A stretch of DNA of 64,000 bases from Acidobacteriota bacterium (GCA_003388555.1 QQVD01000023.1:1-64000); one strand, 5' to 3'; shown: positions 25,345 through 34,626, numbered from the stretch's first letter. Made by a program: numbers and translations. Notes: generated by a model not told the origin, from the sequence alone.

Positions 25345-26259
25345 ATGATCCCCAGTAATTCGAACCTCACCGACCTGTCCCCAACGACCCATGGCCCTCG
25401 GGGCGCAGTGCGCCATGACCTTCGCCCGACCGCCATCGCCTGCGCCGTGCTCTTCGCTCTCACGGCCCTCGTCGGCCTCGGTGGCCCCGCCGTCGCGGCC
25501 GCGTCGCCGTTCGTGATCGGCGCTGCCAGCGAGAGCGGCGACAAGGTGGCCGCGATCACCCTCGACAACTTCCGCCGCCGGCCGGTGCAGATCGAGCGTT
25601 CGGGCTCCTACGTGCTGTCGCGCGACCTGCTGCTCGACGGCGAGGTGGCGATCGAGATCACCGCCAGCGACGTCACCCTCGACCTCGCCGGTCACGCGGT
25701 GGTCGGCTCGGGCGACCTCGACGGCGTCGGCATCTCGATCGCGGGCGCGACCAACGTCAAGGTCTCCGGCGGCAACATCCGCTCCCAGGGCATCGGTGTG
25801 CGGGTGACCGACTCGACCAACGTCGAGATCGCGGATCTGCGCATCGACGCCGACGATGCAGGCGGTGCGCCGCCGGCGATCGAGATCGGCGTGCTGATCG
25901 TCGACTCGCGCGGCGTTGTGGTGCGCGGCAACACCATCACCGAGACCTTCCTCGGCGTCTTCGTGCGCGGCGCCAACTCGTCGGGCAACTACATCACCGG
26001 CAACACCATCACCGGCGGCGACAACGGCGAGCTGGCGATCTGCTACAACCCGGCGCCCGGCGGCACCGGCGGCCCGAGCGGCGACCTGATCGCCGGCAAC
26101 CTGATCTCGAGGTTCCGTCGCGGCTTCTCGTTCAGCGCCGACAGCGCCGGCAACGTGCTGCAGGGCAACACCTTCGCCTACTTCGACCTCGGCATCGTCG
26201 AGGCGACGCCGCAGTCGAACGTGATCGAAGGCAACGTCGAGATCGAGATCCCGCGCTGA
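25345..26259 (+). CDS. Secreted right-handed parallel beta-helix protein
   Basis: A 304-aa protein. Signal peptide (LRPTAIACAVLFALTALVGL, cleavage near AVAAA), then about ten beta-helix rungs with NosD/pectate-lyase-type periodicity: DVTLDLAGHAVVGSG, TNVKVSGGNIRSQG, RGVVVRGNTITETF, SGNYITGNTITGGD, AGNVLQGNTF. No catalytic triad is visible; polysaccharide binding or adhesion is plausible. ATG 25345 was chosen because it precedes the signal peptide and AAAAGGAAG lies about ten bases upstream. Confidence 0.85.
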   Translation: MIPSNSNLTDLSPTTHGPRGAVRHDLRPTAIACAVLFALTALVGLGGPAVAAASPFVIGAASESGDKVAAITLDNFRRRPVQIERSGSYVLSRDLLLDGEVAIEITASDVTLDLAGHAVVGSGDLDGVGISIAGATNVKVSGGNIRSQGIGVRVTDSTNVEIADLRIDADDAGGAPPAIEIGVLIVDSRGVVVRGNTITETFLGVFVRGANSSGNYITGNTITGGDNGELAICYNPAPGGTGGPSGDLIAGNLISRFRRGFSFSADSAGNVLQGNTFAYFDLGIVEATPQSNVIEGNVEIEIPR

Positions 26260-26293
26260 GAAGACCACCTGCCGACATCGCGAACCTCCGCCT

Positions 26294-26313
26294 CCTCCCC
26301 CTTCAGGGGGAGG
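26294..26313 (+). terminator. Terminator-like hairpin after the beta-helix gene
   Basis: A perfect 8-bp stem CCTCCCCC / GGGGGAGG with a TTCA loop lies 35 bases after the stop. No T-run follows, so termination is inferred from position and stability only. Confidence 0.5.
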
Positions 26314-26325
26314 CTGGGAAGCAGG

Positions 26326-26518
26326 GTCAGTGGTCGCAGGCTCCCACTGCCGCTCCTGCGGCTCAGCTCGCTGGCGCTCGCTTCGGCACCGGAGGTGTCT
26401 CGTGAAGCGAATCAATTCCGGGGTGGGGGAGCGTCAGTGATCGCAGGCTCCCACTGCCGCTCCCGCGGCTCAGCTCGCTGGCCCTCGCTTCGGCGCCCGA
26501 GGGTGTGTCACGAGGCGA
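26326..26518. repeat. Two diverged 85-bp direct repeats
   Basis: Copies at 26326-26410 and 26433-26518 (about 90% identical by eye, one indel), separated by 22 bp. Each contains GCGGCTCAGCTCGCTGG. They fill most of the 380-bp gap before the Cys-rich protein gene. No ORF or transposase is present, so a non-coding dispersed repeat is likely. Confidence 0.85.
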
Positions 26519-26641
26519 GAACCCTCAGGGCTGGCGCTCCTGTCGCTTCTCCATGGGCCAGGAAGTCGATTAGCCACGCCGAAGGTGATCGGACGACGCC
26601 CGTGCGACTCGTCGGGGAGAAATCGGTCCGATTCAGGTGGC

Positions 26642-27289
26642 TCAATAGCTCGGGGGACTGCATTTGATGCGACAAGCCCTCCGGTCCTCATCGCAATCGC
26701 AACTGAGCTCGTCGACGCCTCCTGCGCAAATGGCGGCTCGCGCATAGCAGGCCTCGCAGAACGCGATGCAGGTGCCGGTCACGTTCTGCTGGGACACCCC
26801 TTCAGGGCCGCCACACGCTCTGCCGTGCGAAGAGGTCGAAGAGAGCTCGCCGAGGGGCGCCTGGCTGATGCGGAGTTCCTGAGCGGTCAGGGCAGAGACA
26901 GTGATGACATCGCCAGGTTCGATCTCGAGGCCGAGGAGTCCGTTGGTGTGCTGGTAGTGCTTCGAGCTCGCCGGCTTCACGGCTCCTATCGTGAAGAGAC
27001 CCGTGCCTTTCGCATGCCCGTCTGGAGCGAAGACCGTCCAGGAAACGAAGGCATCCTTCTCGAATCGATTGCTGTGGTTGGCTACGTCCATCACGAAGCG
27101 GTAGAGCCTCTGGGAAGAGGGGAAGCCCTCGCGAAGATCGAACGACTCGACGGCGAGATGTGACTCGTCCTCTACCTGGATCACCAGTTGATTGACACTG
27201 GAGAGACTCGAGTCTTCTCGGTGGTCCTGTGAGAGTGCCAGTTGGGTCGAGGTGAACGATAGAAACAAAAAAATCCCGGCTCTTGTCAT
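26642..27289 (-). CDS. Secreted Cys-rich hypothetical protein
   Basis: A 215-aa exported protein: a short signal peptide (GIFLFLSFTSTQLALS) then a beta-rich region (about 25-145) and a C-terminal Cys-rich tail of about 55 residues with nine Cys in patterns like GTCIAFCEACYA and LSCDCDEDRRACRIKC. The tail may be disulfide-bonded or bind metal. I do not recognise the family. Its base and codon use is visibly less GC-rich than neighbours (many A/T-ending codons), and it sits next to repeats and a gap, so recent acquisition is plausible. Confidence 0.7.
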   Translation of the reverse strand: MTRAGIFLFLSFTSTQLALSQDHREDSSLSSVNQLVIQVEDESHLAVESFDLREGFPSSQRLYRFVMDVANHSNRFEKDAFVSWTVFAPDGHAKGTGLFTIGAVKPASSKHYQHTNGLLGLEIEPGDVITVSALTAQELRISQAPLGELSSTSSHGRACGGPEGVSQQNVTGTCIAFCEACYARAAICAGGVDELSCDCDEDRRACRIKCSPPSY

Positions 27290-27349
27290 GTCCTAGCCCT
27301 CACTCAAATTGATGTGTGAGAGCAGGGTAGTTACTTCTGTAACGATTCG

Positions 27350-27802
27350 TCAAGCAGTGGAAGGGTCGCTGGGTCGCTCGCGCCTCTCGCCCTCCAACAT
27401 CCCACACACCCTTTCCACCGCCGGCACGTCCGCCTCCGCCCACTCCAGCCCCCGCAGCTCCTCGGCGGTGAACCAGCCGACGCGGGCGTGCTCGCGCGGG
27501 TGGAGCTCGCCACCGACGAGTCGCGCCAGGTAGACGTCGAGCACGATCTCGACCTCACCCTGGCGGGCACTGCCGGTGCCGAGCAGCTCGCCGACCTCGA
27601 CGTCGACGCCGAGCTCCTCGCGCAGCTCGCGGCGCAGGGCCGCGCGCGGGTCTTCGCCGAGCTCGACCTTGCCGCCGGGGAACTCCCACTGCAGCGGCAG
27701 CGGCATCTGCGCCGAGCGCTGGGCCGCCAGGCAGCGGTCGCCCTGCACGATCGCCGCGCCGACGACCGCGATGCGCTGCCGCGGTGCGTCGGCGCTCGAC
27801 AT
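27350..27802 (-). CDS. MutT-like Nudix hydrolase
   Basis: A 150-aa Nudix pyrophosphohydrolase. The Nudix box GGKVELGEDPRAALRRELRE-ELG is complete (G-x5-E-x7-R-E-x2-E-E-x-G). The N-terminal VVGAAIVQGDRCLAAQRS and the WEFPGGK context match oxidised-dNTP sanitising MutT proteins (8-oxo-dGTP to the monophosphate). The metalloprotease gene ends 24 bp upstream on the same strand, so they may be co-transcribed. Confidence 0.9.
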   Translation of the reverse strand: MSSADAPRQRIAVVGAAIVQGDRCLAAQRSAQMPLPLQWEFPGGKVELGEDPRAALRRELREELGVDVEVGELLGTGSARQGEVEIVLDVYLARLVGGELHPREHARVGWFTAEELRGLEWAEADVPAVERVCGMLEGERRERPSDPSTA

Positions 27803-27826
27803 GACGTTCGGCTCTACGGCTCCCGC

Positions 27827-30355
27827 TCAGCCGATCGGCGCGCCGGGCGGGACCTCGATGCGGCCGAGTCCCTCGGGAGCTCCTTCGAGCCACTCGCCCT
27901 CGTCGAGGTAGCGTTCGATCTCCTCGATCAGCAGCGCCCGGAAGGCGGCGCCGACGGCGCCATCACCCGACGACGCGGCGAGCGGACCGTCGTCGCTGGC
28001 CAGGGCCTCGAGCTCGGCGCGCGCCAGGGCGCGCACCTGGGGCATGGCGGCGTGGTGCGCCAGCGACACGATCGCTTCGGTCGTAGTCCACTGCACGGCG
28101 CGTGCGACCTCGGCCTCGTAGGCGCTGCCAGCTCCTGCGGCGAACACCGCGTCGCGGAGTGCACCGAGCACCAAGTCGAGGCCCGGCAGGCTCTCGTCGA
28201 GGGCCGCCTGCTGCACCAGGCGCGCGGCGCGGTCGGGCTGCAGCAGCTCGCCGAGGGTGAGCTGTGCCGCGGCCACCGCCGGCGACACCGCGTCGAACGC
28301 CGGACCGGTGAAGCGGTCGAAGAGCTCGCGGTGCGGGCGCCAGCCGTCGGGCCGCGGTGGGATCAGCTCGATGACACCGCGCGGCAGCGCCAGCGCCTCG
28401 GTGCTCAAGGTCGCGAGCAGCGCGTCGAGGGCGCGCCGCTGCGCCTCGGCCGGTACCCGCTCGAACGGCCTGCGGCCGTCGCCGCGGAACGAGTAGATGT
28501 AGTCGAGGCCGCCGAGCATCGAGGCCGCCGCCTCGACCTGGAATCGGTGGTGCAGGTAGAGCGGCACCAGGGTCTCCTCGAGGGTCGCCAGCGGTGCGCC
28601 GCGGCGGATCACCTTCTCGCCGAAGCGGCCCAGCGCCACCCGCCGCACCTCCATCATGCGCTCGAGCTCGGCCGCCGCGTCGACGCCGTTCGACCACTGG
28701 TCGGCGCGCGGATGCACCGAGGTGTCCTGGTTGCTGAGGAAACGCAGGTCGTCGCCCCACGCCGACTCGAGGATCTGATCGAGCGCCTGCTCGACGTCGA
28801 CGCCGGGTGCGAAGTCCTGGTAGCCCCAGGCGATGGCCACCTCGTCCCACTCACCGATCTCGTTCTCGTAGACCTCGTCGAAGACGAAGTTCCCGTCCTC
28901 GTCGAGCTCGATCAACGGGTGCGGATAGTCCATCACCGAGGTGCGGCCGACGGCGCTGTCGTAGTAGTTGTGCGACAGGCCGATGGTGTGACCGATCTCG
29001 TGCGCCGAGAGCTGGCGGATGCGCGCCAGCGCCCACTCGGCGAGCTCGGGCGGCACCTCGTCGCCGGTCTCGTAGGGCGCCAGCAGGCCTTCGGCGATCA
29101 GGTAGTCCTGGCGGATGCGCAGCGAGCCGAGGGTGACGACCCCTTTGATGATCTCGCCGGTGCGCGGATCGACCACCGAGCCGCCGGTGCTCCAGCCACG
29201 GGTCGAGCGGTGCACCCAGTTGATGACGTTGTAGCGGATGTCGTGGCGGCTGGCCCCTTCGGGCAGCATCTCGACCCGGAAGGCGCCGCGGTAGCCGGCG
29301 GCCTCGAACGCCTGGTCCCACCAGCGGGCACCGTCGAGCAGCGCGGTGCGCACCGGCTCCGGCGTGCCGCGATCGAGGTAGTAGACGATCGGTTCGACCG
29401 GCTCGCTGACCCGCGCCGACGGATCCTTCTTCTCGAGCCGGTGGCGCATGATGTAGCGCTGAGTCATCGGCTCGCCGAGCGGCGCCGAGTAGTCCTGCCA
29501 GGTGACCTCGATGTAGCCGGCGCGCGGGTCCGAGCGGCGCGGCTCGTAGCCCGGCTCAGGTAGCGCGGTGAAGGTGTGGTGCAGACGGATGCTGGCTGCA
29601 GCCCCCGTGGCGGCGACGTCGCCGACGTCCTCGAAGGTGTCGCGCCGGAAGCCGCCGCGCCCGGGGAACGGGAAGCTGCCGCCGCCCGGCCCGCCCTGCA
29701 GCACGAAGGTGAGCTCGGCCTCGATCTCGGTGTTGCGCGGGAAGTTCATCGTCATCGGCAGGTAGACCGAGCTGCGGCTGACATCGACCTGGTAGTTGCC
29801 AGGCAGGCGCGGCCCCAGGTTCACCGAGTCACGCAGCAGGAAGTCGGTCAGATCGACCAGCACGCGCCCGTCGTCCTCGGCGATCGCCTGGAAGCCCCAC
29901 AGCACCGAGCGCGCGAACGCCTCCTCCACCGACTGGCGTTCGGCGGCGTTGTCCCGCGAGGCGCGGAACTTGAGGTTCGGCTGCACCAGCAGCACCTTTG
30001 GGCCCACCCGCTCGAACCGCACGATGCGCGAACCGGCGAGGGCGCCGCGGTCGATGCCGATGTCGTTCGAGCCGAGGCCGGCGCCGAGCCCGTTGACGTG
30101 CAGCAGGTCCTCGTTCCAGCGCGAGATCTCCATCATCAGTCGTCCGCTTCGAGCGTCCCAGTAGAGCGGCAGGTAGCCGTCCATCTTCTCGGCGCCCTGG
30201 GTCTTCTCGGCGATGGGCGGCAGCCCTTCGTTGGCGGCAGCGGGTCCAGAAGGCGCCACTGGCCCTCCGGAGGGCGGCTGCGCGAGCAGCGCTCCAGTGC
30301 ACAGGAGGAGGAGGGGAAGCGACGAGGCGAGAGACGACGAGAGAGATCTGGACAT
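27827..30355 (-). CDS. Secreted zinc metalloprotease (DUF5117/DUF4953-like)
   Basis: An 842-aa exported zincin. Signal peptide of about 25 residues. The first half is a beta-rich DUF5117-like domain (YLPLYWDARSGRLMMEISRW...). The catalytic part has the zinc motif HEIGHTIGLSH (near residue 450) with Glu as general base, followed by the Met-turn-like SVMDYPHP. The C-terminal 300 residues are helical. Family members are common in Bacteroidota and Acidobacteriota and are presumed extracellular or periplasmic proteases. Start 30355 precedes a good signal sequence. No inhibitor or exporter gene is adjacent. Confidence 0.88.
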   Translation of the reverse strand: MSRSLSSSLASSLPLLLLCTGALLAQPPSGGPVAPSGPAAANEGLPPIAEKTQGAEKMDGYLPLYWDARSGRLMMEISRWNEDLLHVNGLGAGLGSNDIGIDRGALAGSRIVRFERVGPKVLLVQPNLKFRASRDNAAERQSVEEAFARSVLWGFQAIAEDDGRVLVDLTDFLLRDSVNLGPRLPGNYQVDVSRSSVYLPMTMNFPRNTEIEAELTFVLQGGPGGGSFPFPGRGGFRRDTFEDVGDVAATGAAASIRLHHTFTALPEPGYEPRRSDPRAGYIEVTWQDYSAPLGEPMTQRYIMRHRLEKKDPSARVSEPVEPIVYYLDRGTPEPVRTALLDGARWWDQAFEAAGYRGAFRVEMLPEGASRHDIRYNVINWVHRSTRGWSTGGSVVDPRTGEIIKGVVTLGSLRIRQDYLIAEGLLAPYETGDEVPPELAEWALARIRQLSAHEIGHTIGLSHNYYDSAVGRTSVMDYPHPLIELDEDGNFVFDEVYENEIGEWDEVAIAWGYQDFAPGVDVEQALDQILESAWGDDLRFLSNQDTSVHPRADQWSNGVDAAAELERMMEVRRVALGRFGEKVIRRGAPLATLEETLVPLYLHHRFQVEAAASMLGGLDYIYSFRGDGRRPFERVPAEAQRRALDALLATLSTEALALPRGVIELIPPRPDGWRPHRELFDRFTGPAFDAVSPAVAAAQLTLGELLQPDRAARLVQQAALDESLPGLDLVLGALRDAVFAAGAGSAYEAEVARAVQWTTTEAIVSLAHHAAMPQVRALARAELEALASDDGPLAASSGDGAVGAAFRALLIEEIERYLDEGEWLEGAPEGLGRIEVPPGAPIG

Positions 30356-30658
30356 CGGGGAAACCTTCGCGGAGTGGATGGGGGCACAGCTCGTAGCGGC
30401 GGGAGCTCACCGAGAAACCGCCTCCGGAGAACCGGACGACGCTCCTCGGCGGAGGGGTCGTGCAGCACGATACCGCCTGTGGACGACCGCCCGGAGCGGG
30501 ACGTTTCGTCCGTGGAGCGACCGGTAGACGCCGCGGTACCGCGATTCGCCCCCGCGGGATTCCGCGCCGAAGCCTTCGGAGATCGCTCGGAGAACGACTC
30601 GGCGAAGACGTCACGGACACCGTATGCTCCGCCGCCTTCGCAGAGGAGTACTGGCGCA
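30356..30658. promoter_or_regulatory. Divergent intergenic region, -10-like TATGCT
   Basis: About 300 bp separate the metalloprotease and DUF3592-like genes. TATGCT at 30623-30628 is a candidate -10 for the + gene (leader about 25 nt with GAGGAG before the ATG). I see nothing else. Confidence 0.4.
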
Positions 30659-31258
30659 ATGGGCACGATTCGAGTCAGGGATTCGGGTGTCACGAACGCG
30701 GTCTTCCACGTCGTCTTCGCAGCGATCGTCGGTGGCATCGGCGGTTGGGTGCTCTGGGTGGGCTATCCGTTCACCCTCGACGTCGACTCTCCCGACTTCA
30801 ATCCCCTGATCCTGGTGCCGGCGCTTTTCCTGCCGTTCGCCGGCTGGCAGCTGATCTCCGGTCTTCGCTACGCGAATCACGCGCGGCGGTTCGGGGCCAC
30901 CGTGCTAGAGCTCGACTCCGCGCTGCGACCGGGCCGGACGCTCGTGGGCCGGGTCGACACGAGGCACACCTTCTCGTCCGAGGACGCGATCGCCTTCGAG
31001 CTGCAGTGCACCGACCGCTACAAGACCCAGTTCGACGACTCGGTGCGGGATCGCGAGGTCGTCGAAGTGGTCTGCAGCGAGTCCGGGCACATCCGGCTCG
31101 CCGAGTCACGAACCACCCTCCCGATCAGGGTCGAGGTGCCGCAGTCGGGCTACTCGCGCTACGACTCGCGCAAGCGCGGCGACGTGCAGTGGGTGCTGGA
31201 GGTGAGTGCGCCGAAACTCGGTTTCAAGGCCGCCTTCGACATTCCGGTGGAGTCGTGA
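30659..31258 (+). CDS. DUF3592-like membrane protein
   Basis: A 199-aa protein with two N-terminal spans (FHVVFAAIVGGIGGWVLWVG and FNPLILVPALFLPFAGWQLI) followed by a soluble, beta-rich C-terminal domain of about 130 residues (GRTLVGRVDTRHTFSSEDAIAFELQC...). This layout resembles DUF3592 proteins, with function unknown. The start is the ATG preceded by GAGGAG; the longer in-frame reading upstream is shadow of the protease gene. It ends 155 bp before the SGNH-like gene. Confidence 0.72.
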   Translation: MGTIRVRDSGVTNAVFHVVFAAIVGGIGGWVLWVGYPFTLDVDSPDFNPLILVPALFLPFAGWQLISGLRYANHARRFGATVLELDSALRPGRTLVGRVDTRHTFSSEDAIAFELQCTDRYKTQFDDSVRDREVVEVVCSESGHIRLAESRTTLPIRVEVPQSGYSRYDSRKRGDVQWVLEVSAPKLGFKAAFDIPVES

Positions 31259-31395
31259 AGCGCCTTCCCCGACCGGGGGTGGCAGGTCGGGTCCGTCACC
31301 CGGTGACGAGGTCTCGACGAGTCGCGATCTGGTCAACAGCGGGCTGAGACCCGCGGCCGCCTCGGCCCGAGATCGCAGGTCGCCCATCGGTGCTC

Positions 31396-31401
31396 TATGC
31401 T
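31396..31401 (+). promoter_or_regulatory. -10-like TATGCT before the acylation operon
   Basis: TATGCT ends twelve bases before the ATG at 31414, without a Shine-Dalgarno, giving an almost leaderless transcript. Confidence 0.4.
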
Positions 31402-31413
31402 GCCTCCGACGGC

Positions 31414-32796
31414 ATGACCTCTCCCCAAGACGCCCCCCAGTCGGCTCCCGAGTCCGTTCCCGAATCGGCGCCCGAATTCGACTCGGGACCCCTCGACGCC
31501 TTCGAAGCGTTACTACTCTTCCTCGCCCTCGGGGTGCTGGTGTTCTGGAGCTTCGTCTGGTCCGACGCGGCGCCGGACGACCGGCTGGTGGCCTGGGTCC
31601 TCATGCGCCCTGAGATGCTGTCGGCGACGCTGGTGGCCCAGGGGCTGCTCGTCGCGCTGATCCTCGCCAGGGTGGCGCGCGGCTCGGCCAGAGAGGAGGC
31701 GGGTCGGCAGCGGCTGAGGGACGGCGCTGCGGGAGCCCTGCTGCGCCGCTCCGGTCTCGCTGTCCTCTGCCTGCTCACCGCCGCCGTCGTCCTCGGTGCC
31801 GCCAATCGCGTACTGCGTCTCGAGGGCGACGATCTGCTCAGCGCCAAGCTGCGGCAGTACGAGCAGGTGAAGGATCAGGTCGACGCGGTCTTCATCGGCT
31901 CGAGCCGCATCTACCGCCACCTCGATCCTCGGGTCTTCGACCTGGTGCGCGAGGAGCGGGTGCGGGTCGGCGGACAGCCCGGCCTGTCGTTCAACCTCGG
32001 CGTGCCCGACATGCGCATGCTCGAGGTGCTCTATCTGGCCGAGTGGGTCTTCGAGCGCTCGGACCGCGTGGAGCTGCTGATCGTCGAAGCGACCGACGAT
32101 CCGCTCGAGCTGCCGGAGTGGAACCGCAACGCCGAGCGCACGATCGCCTGGCACGACGAGAAGGCGATGGAGCGCATCCGTCGCGGCATCGCTCAGCTCG
32201 AGGCGGGCGAGACGCGGCGCGCCGAGCTGCTGGCGGCGCACCTCGAGATCTACCAGCGTCGAAGCTCGGCGGTGGGTCGTGGCGCGGTGCTTCTCGATCG
32301 CGAACCGTGGCCGGGTCTGCCGCCCGAGCAGCGTGGCTACCAGTCGCTCGAGCAGAACCAGCGCCACCCGATCTCGGAGGACGAGGCGCAGGAGCTGGTC
32401 GAGCGCTGGAACCTGCTGCACGAGCGGCCGGGGGCCTGGAACCGGAGCCTCGCCCGGCTCGAGCGCGAGGTCGACTCGGCGACCACGGACCCCTTCGAGC
32501 AGGAGCTCTTCGGCGAGCTCGAGGCACTGGCGGCGCGGCACGGTGCCCGGGTGCTGTGGCTCGTCTCCCCCGGCCCGACGAGGCGCCCTGATCTCATCGC
32601 GGCGCAGGAGAAGGGGATCGTGCGTGAGGTGCTGCGCTTCGACGACCCGGAGCGTTTCCCCGAGTTCTACGCCCCGTCCGGGCGCTTCGACCGCCACCAT
32701 CTCAGCGAGGAGATGGCGGCACGGTTCACCGTCCTCGTCGCGGAGGCGGTGGTGGAGCGCGGCCTCGCATCCCCAGCGGAAGATCCTGCGCGTTGA
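31414..32796 (+). CDS. Membrane-anchored SGNH-like acyltransfer partner (AlgJ/AlgX/DltD-like)
   Basis: A 460-aa protein with three N-terminal spans (about 28-48, 68-88, 110-130) and an extracytoplasmic domain. The domain has the diverged SGNH block I in VDAVFIGSSRIYRHLDP and the block V-like DRHHLSEEMAARF near the end, as in AlgJ/AlgX/DltD partners of MBOAT acyltransferases. The stop overlaps the MBOAT start (TTGA). It is expected to transfer or edit acyl groups on an exported polymer. A GTG at 31390 is an alternative start, but the -10-like TATGCT would fall inside it. Homology is remote, so the exact activity is inferred from motifs and context. Confidence 0.8.
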   Translation: MTSPQDAPQSAPESVPESAPEFDSGPLDAFEALLLFLALGVLVFWSFVWSDAAPDDRLVAWVLMRPEMLSATLVAQGLLVALILARVARGSAREEAGRQRLRDGAAGALLRRSGLAVLCLLTAAVVLGAANRVLRLEGDDLLSAKLRQYEQVKDQVDAVFIGSSRIYRHLDPRVFDLVREERVRVGGQPGLSFNLGVPDMRMLEVLYLAEWVFERSDRVELLIVEATDDPLELPEWNRNAERTIAWHDEKAMERIRRGIAQLEAGETRRAELLAAHLEIYQRRSSAVGRGAVLLDREPWPGLPPEQRGYQSLEQNQRHPISEDEAQELVERWNLLHERPGAWNRSLARLEREVDSATTDPFEQELFGELEALAARHGARVLWLVSPGPTRRPDLIAAQEKGIVREVLRFDDPERFPEFYAPSGRFDRHHLSEEMAARFTVLVAEAVVERGLASPAEDPAR

Positions 32797-34211
32797 TCTT
32801 CACCGAGCTGCGCTTCTTCGCCCTGTTCGCCCTGGTGTTCGGCGTCACCTGGGGTCTCGGGTCGAACCGTGGGCGCAAGATCTGGCTGCTCGCCGCGAGC
32901 TACGCCTTCTACGCCGCCTGGGACTGGCGCTTCCTGGCGCTCATCCTCTTCTCGACCCTGGTCGACTACTGCGTCGGCCTGGCGCTCGGCCGGGAGGAGC
33001 GTGCCGAGCGCCGGCGGGCGCTGCTCGGGGTGAGCCTGGCGGCGAACCTCGGTCTGCTGGGCTACTTCAAGTACGCCGGCTTCTTCGTCGACAGCGCCGA
33101 GGAACTGCTCGCCGTGCTCGGCTTCGCAGTCAACCGCTCGAGCCTAGAGATCGTGCTGCCGGTGGGGATCAGCTTCTACACCTTCCAGACGCTGAGCTAC
33201 ACCATCGACGTCTACCGGCGCCAACTGGCGCCGACCCGCAGCCTGCTCGATCTCGCCCTCTTCGTCGCCTTCTTCCCGCAGCTGGTGGCGGGGCCGATCG
33301 TGCGTGCGGCGCACTTCCTGCCACAGCTGGGGCGGGCCGCGCGGTGGAGCGCCGTGCGGGTGCGCCCGATGCTGGGGCTCTTCCTCGTCGGCTTCGTCAA
33401 GAAGGCGTGCATCGCCGACAACGTCGCACCGACGGTGGACGCCTACTTCGCCGCGCCCGAGGCGTACGGCAGCACCGCGGCGTGGATCGCGGTGCTGCTC
33501 TTCGCGATCCAGATCTACTGTGACTTCTCGGGCTACTCCGACATGGCGATCGCCTCGGCCGGCCTGCTCGGCTTCGATCTCGGCGCCAACTTCCGCCACC
33601 CCTACGTCGCGGCGAGCCCGCGCGAGTTCTGGCAGCGCTGGCACATCAGCCTCTCCACCTGGCTGCGCGACTACCTCTACGTCCCGCTCGGCGGCAACCG
33701 GGTCAGCACCGCCGTCACCTACCGCAACCTGATGCTGACCATGGTGCTCGGCGGTCTCTGGCACGGCGCCGCCTGGCGCTTCCTCTTCTGGGGCTTCCTG
33801 CAAGGCGTCGCCCTCTGCGTGCACCGGGCGTGGACCCGGTCACCGCTCGCGGCGTCGCTTCCCCAGGTCCCCGGCTGGCTGGGCATCGCTCTCACCCAGG
33901 GCGTCGTCGCCTTCGGCTGGATCTTCTTCCGGGCGCCGGACTGGCAGACGGCATGGACGACGGTGCGCGCCGTCGCCGGTCAGGCACCTGGAGCCGCGGC
34001 GAGCGCGGCGGGCGCTGCCTTCGACCCGCGCTGGTGGCTGCTGATCGTCGCCTTCGCCCTGGCCCACTCGATCGCGTCGCGCATGCCGCGAGAAGGGCTC
34101 TGGGACCGGCTGCCGCGGCCCGCCTTCGCCGTCGCCTACGGTGGCGCCTTCGCGCTGGCGATCCTCTTCGTGCAGGTCGAGACGCAGCCGTTCATCTACT
34201 TCCAGTTCTGA
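32793..34211 (+). CDS. MBOAT-family O-acyltransferase (AlgI-like)
   Basis: A 472-aa polytopic membrane protein with about ten spans. Recognisable motifs: LPVGISFYTFQTLSYTIDVY, then FFPQLVAGPI, IYCDFSGYSDMAI, FWQRWHISLSTWLRDY-LYVPLGGN and the catalytic His in LGGLWHGAAW (near residue 323). These proteins pass acyl groups across the membrane to polysaccharide (AlgI) or teichoic acid (DltB). TTG 32793 overlaps the upstream stop by four bases. No alginate, cellulose or dlt genes are nearby, so the acceptor is unknown. Confidence 0.93.
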   Translation: MIFTELRFFALFALVFGVTWGLGSNRGRKIWLLAASYAFYAAWDWRFLALILFSTLVDYCVGLALGREERAERRRALLGVSLAANLGLLGYFKYAGFFVDSAEELLAVLGFAVNRSSLEIVLPVGISFYTFQTLSYTIDVYRRQLAPTRSLLDLALFVAFFPQLVAGPIVRAAHFLPQLGRAARWSAVRVRPMLGLFLVGFVKKACIADNVAPTVDAYFAAPEAYGSTAAWIAVLLFAIQIYCDFSGYSDMAIASAGLLGFDLGANFRHPYVAASPREFWQRWHISLSTWLRDYLYVPLGGNRVSTAVTYRNLMLTMVLGGLWHGAAWRFLFWGFLQGVALCVHRAWTRSPLAASLPQVPGWLGIALTQGVVAFGWIFFRAPDWQTAWTTVRAVAGQAPGAAASAAGAAFDPRWWLLIVAFALAHSIASRMPREGLWDRLPRPAFAVAYGGAFALAILFVQVETQPFIYFQF

Positions 34212-34227
34212 AACGGAGCGCCCGACC

Positions 34228-34626
34228 TCACTGGAGGAGGTCGATGGGGAGGATCTCAGCGTAGCGAGAGAAGTCCCGATCGGTCGTGAAGATCGGTGTG
34301 CCATGCCGATGTCCCACCGCGCACAACAGGAAGTCGACGCTCGAGCCCTGCACACCGTGGCTTCGGCAGAGGTTGAAGAACGCCGCGGCCTGCACGTGGT
34401 CCTCGGAGTCGACGAGAAGGTCGACGAAGGGCTCCAGGCTGTCCCGCAGTCGCTCGAACTGCGCCTCGGAGCGAATGCCCGAGAGGACTTCCTGACGAAT
34501 GGCTCCCATCATCACCGCGCGTCCATCTCGGATCAGATCGCTCAACACATCGACGGCCCTTCCCCCAGGATCGGACCGCCTCCTCAACGCCAGCGACCAG
34601 ACGGAAGTGTCCACGAGTACATTCAC
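34228..34626 (-). CDS. vapC: PIN-domain ribonuclease toxin (VapC-like)
   Basis: A 132-aa PIN-domain protein with the four acidic positions: VDTSVW (Asp6), RQEVL (Glu), SSVDFLL (Asp) and TTDRDFSR (Asp). VapC toxins cut tRNA or rRNA in the cytoplasm. The start overlaps the antitoxin stop by four bases (ATGA). It converges on the MBOAT gene with a 16-bp gap. Confidence 0.92.
   Translation of the reverse strand: MNVLVDTSVWSLALRRRSDPGGRAVDVLSDLIRDGRAVMMGAIRQEVLSGIRSEAQFERLRDSLEPFVDLLVDSEDHVQAAAFFNLCRSHGVQGSSVDFLLCAVGHRHGTPIFTTDRDFSRYAEILPIDLLQ

Noticed and set aside
26326-26518. Insertion-sequence ends
   Set aside because: The copies are direct, not inverted, lack a transposase between them and show no target duplication.
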